The notes below the pieces were generated by a model. It saw only the letters and a program-made list of their open reading frames with translations. It searched no databases and was not told where the DNA came from. A stretch of 6,670 bases of DNA from an uncultured Veillonella sp. (GTDB lineage Bacteria > Bacillota > Negativicutes > Veillonellales > Veillonellaceae): positions 1 through 6,670 of the forward strand of contig URSE01000057.1 of assembly GCA_900550455.1 (NCBI GenBank), read 5' to 3'. Every line of letters begins with the position of its first letter. Position 1 is the first letter of the stretch. Shown here one piece after another: positions 6,142 to 6,670 of the stretch. Made by a program: the position numbers and the translations under genes.

Positions 6142-6670
6142 ATGAATGTATGCGTAATTGGTTCTGGCGGACGTGAACATGCCATCCTTTGGTCTCTTCG
6201 TAAGAGCCCTTCTGTAGAGCGCCTCTTTGTTGTGCCTGGTTCTGATGCTATGGAAGACCTGGCCCAACGGGGCGCTTTCTCTTGGAGCGATCGGGAGCAT
6301 CTACTGGCCTTTCTTAAATCTCATGAGGTAGACTTGGTGGTTATCGGGCCAGAAGCACCTTTAGTTGAAGGCCTTACAGACTATCTCCGAGGCGAGGGTT
6401 TTTGGGTCTTTGGACCCTCGCAAAAAGCGGCTCAGCTAGAGGGTTCTAAGGCCTTTGCAAAAGACTTAATGAAAAAATATGGAATCCCTACAGCGGCCTA
6501 CCAAGTGTTTACAAAAGCTGGTGAGGCTAAGGCTTTTGCTCATAGGCTAGGGGCTCCTGTGGTCATCAAAGCAGATGGACTAGCAGCTGGTAAGGGCGTT
6601 GTTGTGGCTACTAGTTTAGATCAGGCTGATCAGGCTATTGACCATATGTTGGAGGATAATCAGTTTGGCT
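6142..6670 (+). CDS. purD: Phosphoribosylamine-glycine ligase (GAR synthetase), partial at the window end
   Basis: PurD joins glycine to phosphoribosylamine with ATP, the second pathway step. Only the first 176 codons are inside the window; no stop is reached and the full protein would be about 420 residues. The N-terminal domain begins with the nearly invariant VIGSGGREHA (5-14), then VVIGPEAPLVEG (66-77) and FGPS (90-93). The ATP-grasp domain starts with EGSKAFAKDLM (100-110) and includes VVIKADGLAAGKGVVV (140-155), the glycine-rich ATP loop. The usual PGNxG segment reads PGSDA (32-36). The start is preceded by AAGGGG (6127-6132), which overlaps the purH stop, at nine bases. The frame is intact to the window edge. 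Confidence 0.95.
   Translation, partial: MNVCVIGSGGREHAILWSLRKSPSVERLFVVPGSDAMEDLAQRGAFSWSDREHLLAFLKSHEVDLVVIGPEAPLVEGLTDYLRGEGFWVFGPSQKAAQLEGSKAFAKDLMKKYGIPTAAYQVFTKAGEAKAFAHRLGAPVVIKADGLAAGKGVVVATSLDQADQAIDHMLEDNQFG

Overview
The window holds the 5' end of one purine-biosynthesis operon, all on the + strand: promoter, leader with attenuator, then purE-purC-purF-purM-purN-purH-purD, with purD cut off by the window end. I identified the organism only from protein character and gene order. PurF is the Bacillus type, with a propeptide and four Fe-S cysteines, and purE-C-F-M-N-H-D is a clostridial-type order. Strong AGGAGG ribosome binding sites are used almost throughout. This fits a low-to-middle-GC Firmicute; Negativicutes (Veillonella-like) is my best guess from overall protein resemblance, but it is not proven by the sequence.

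Layout: 1-87 is very AT-rich non-coding DNA (about 16% G+C by hand count) with inverted repeats. 88-116 is a strong sigma-70/sigma-A promoter with an extended -10. 123-257 is a leader of about 135 nt. It contains an 18-codon reading frame (159-215) with a good Shine-Dalgarno, and the first base after its stop codon begins a Rho-independent terminator hairpin (216-242). The purE ribosome binding site follows at once. 258-6670 is packed with genes: purF/purM and purM/purN overlap, and the largest gap is about 46 bases, before purH.

How the genes work together: PurF makes phosphoribosylamine from PRPP and glutamine, PurD adds glycine, PurN formylates GAR, PurM closes the imidazole ring, PurE and PurC carboxylate and then aspartylate it, and PurH performs the last two steps to IMP. 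FGAM synthase (purL or purSQL), adenylosuccinate lyase (purB) and N5-CAIR synthetase (purK) are not in the window, so they must lie downstream, lie elsewhere, or in the case of purK be absent.

The coding genes are ordinary. The most interesting part is the leader. A short translated frame ends exactly where an intrinsic terminator starts, and its Shine-Dalgarno can be sequestered by the end of its own frame. This suggests translation-coupled attenuation of a purine operon, formally like E. coli pyrBI/pyrE control of pyrimidine genes, rather than a recognisable purine riboswitch. The regulatory model is inference; the sequence elements are directly visible.
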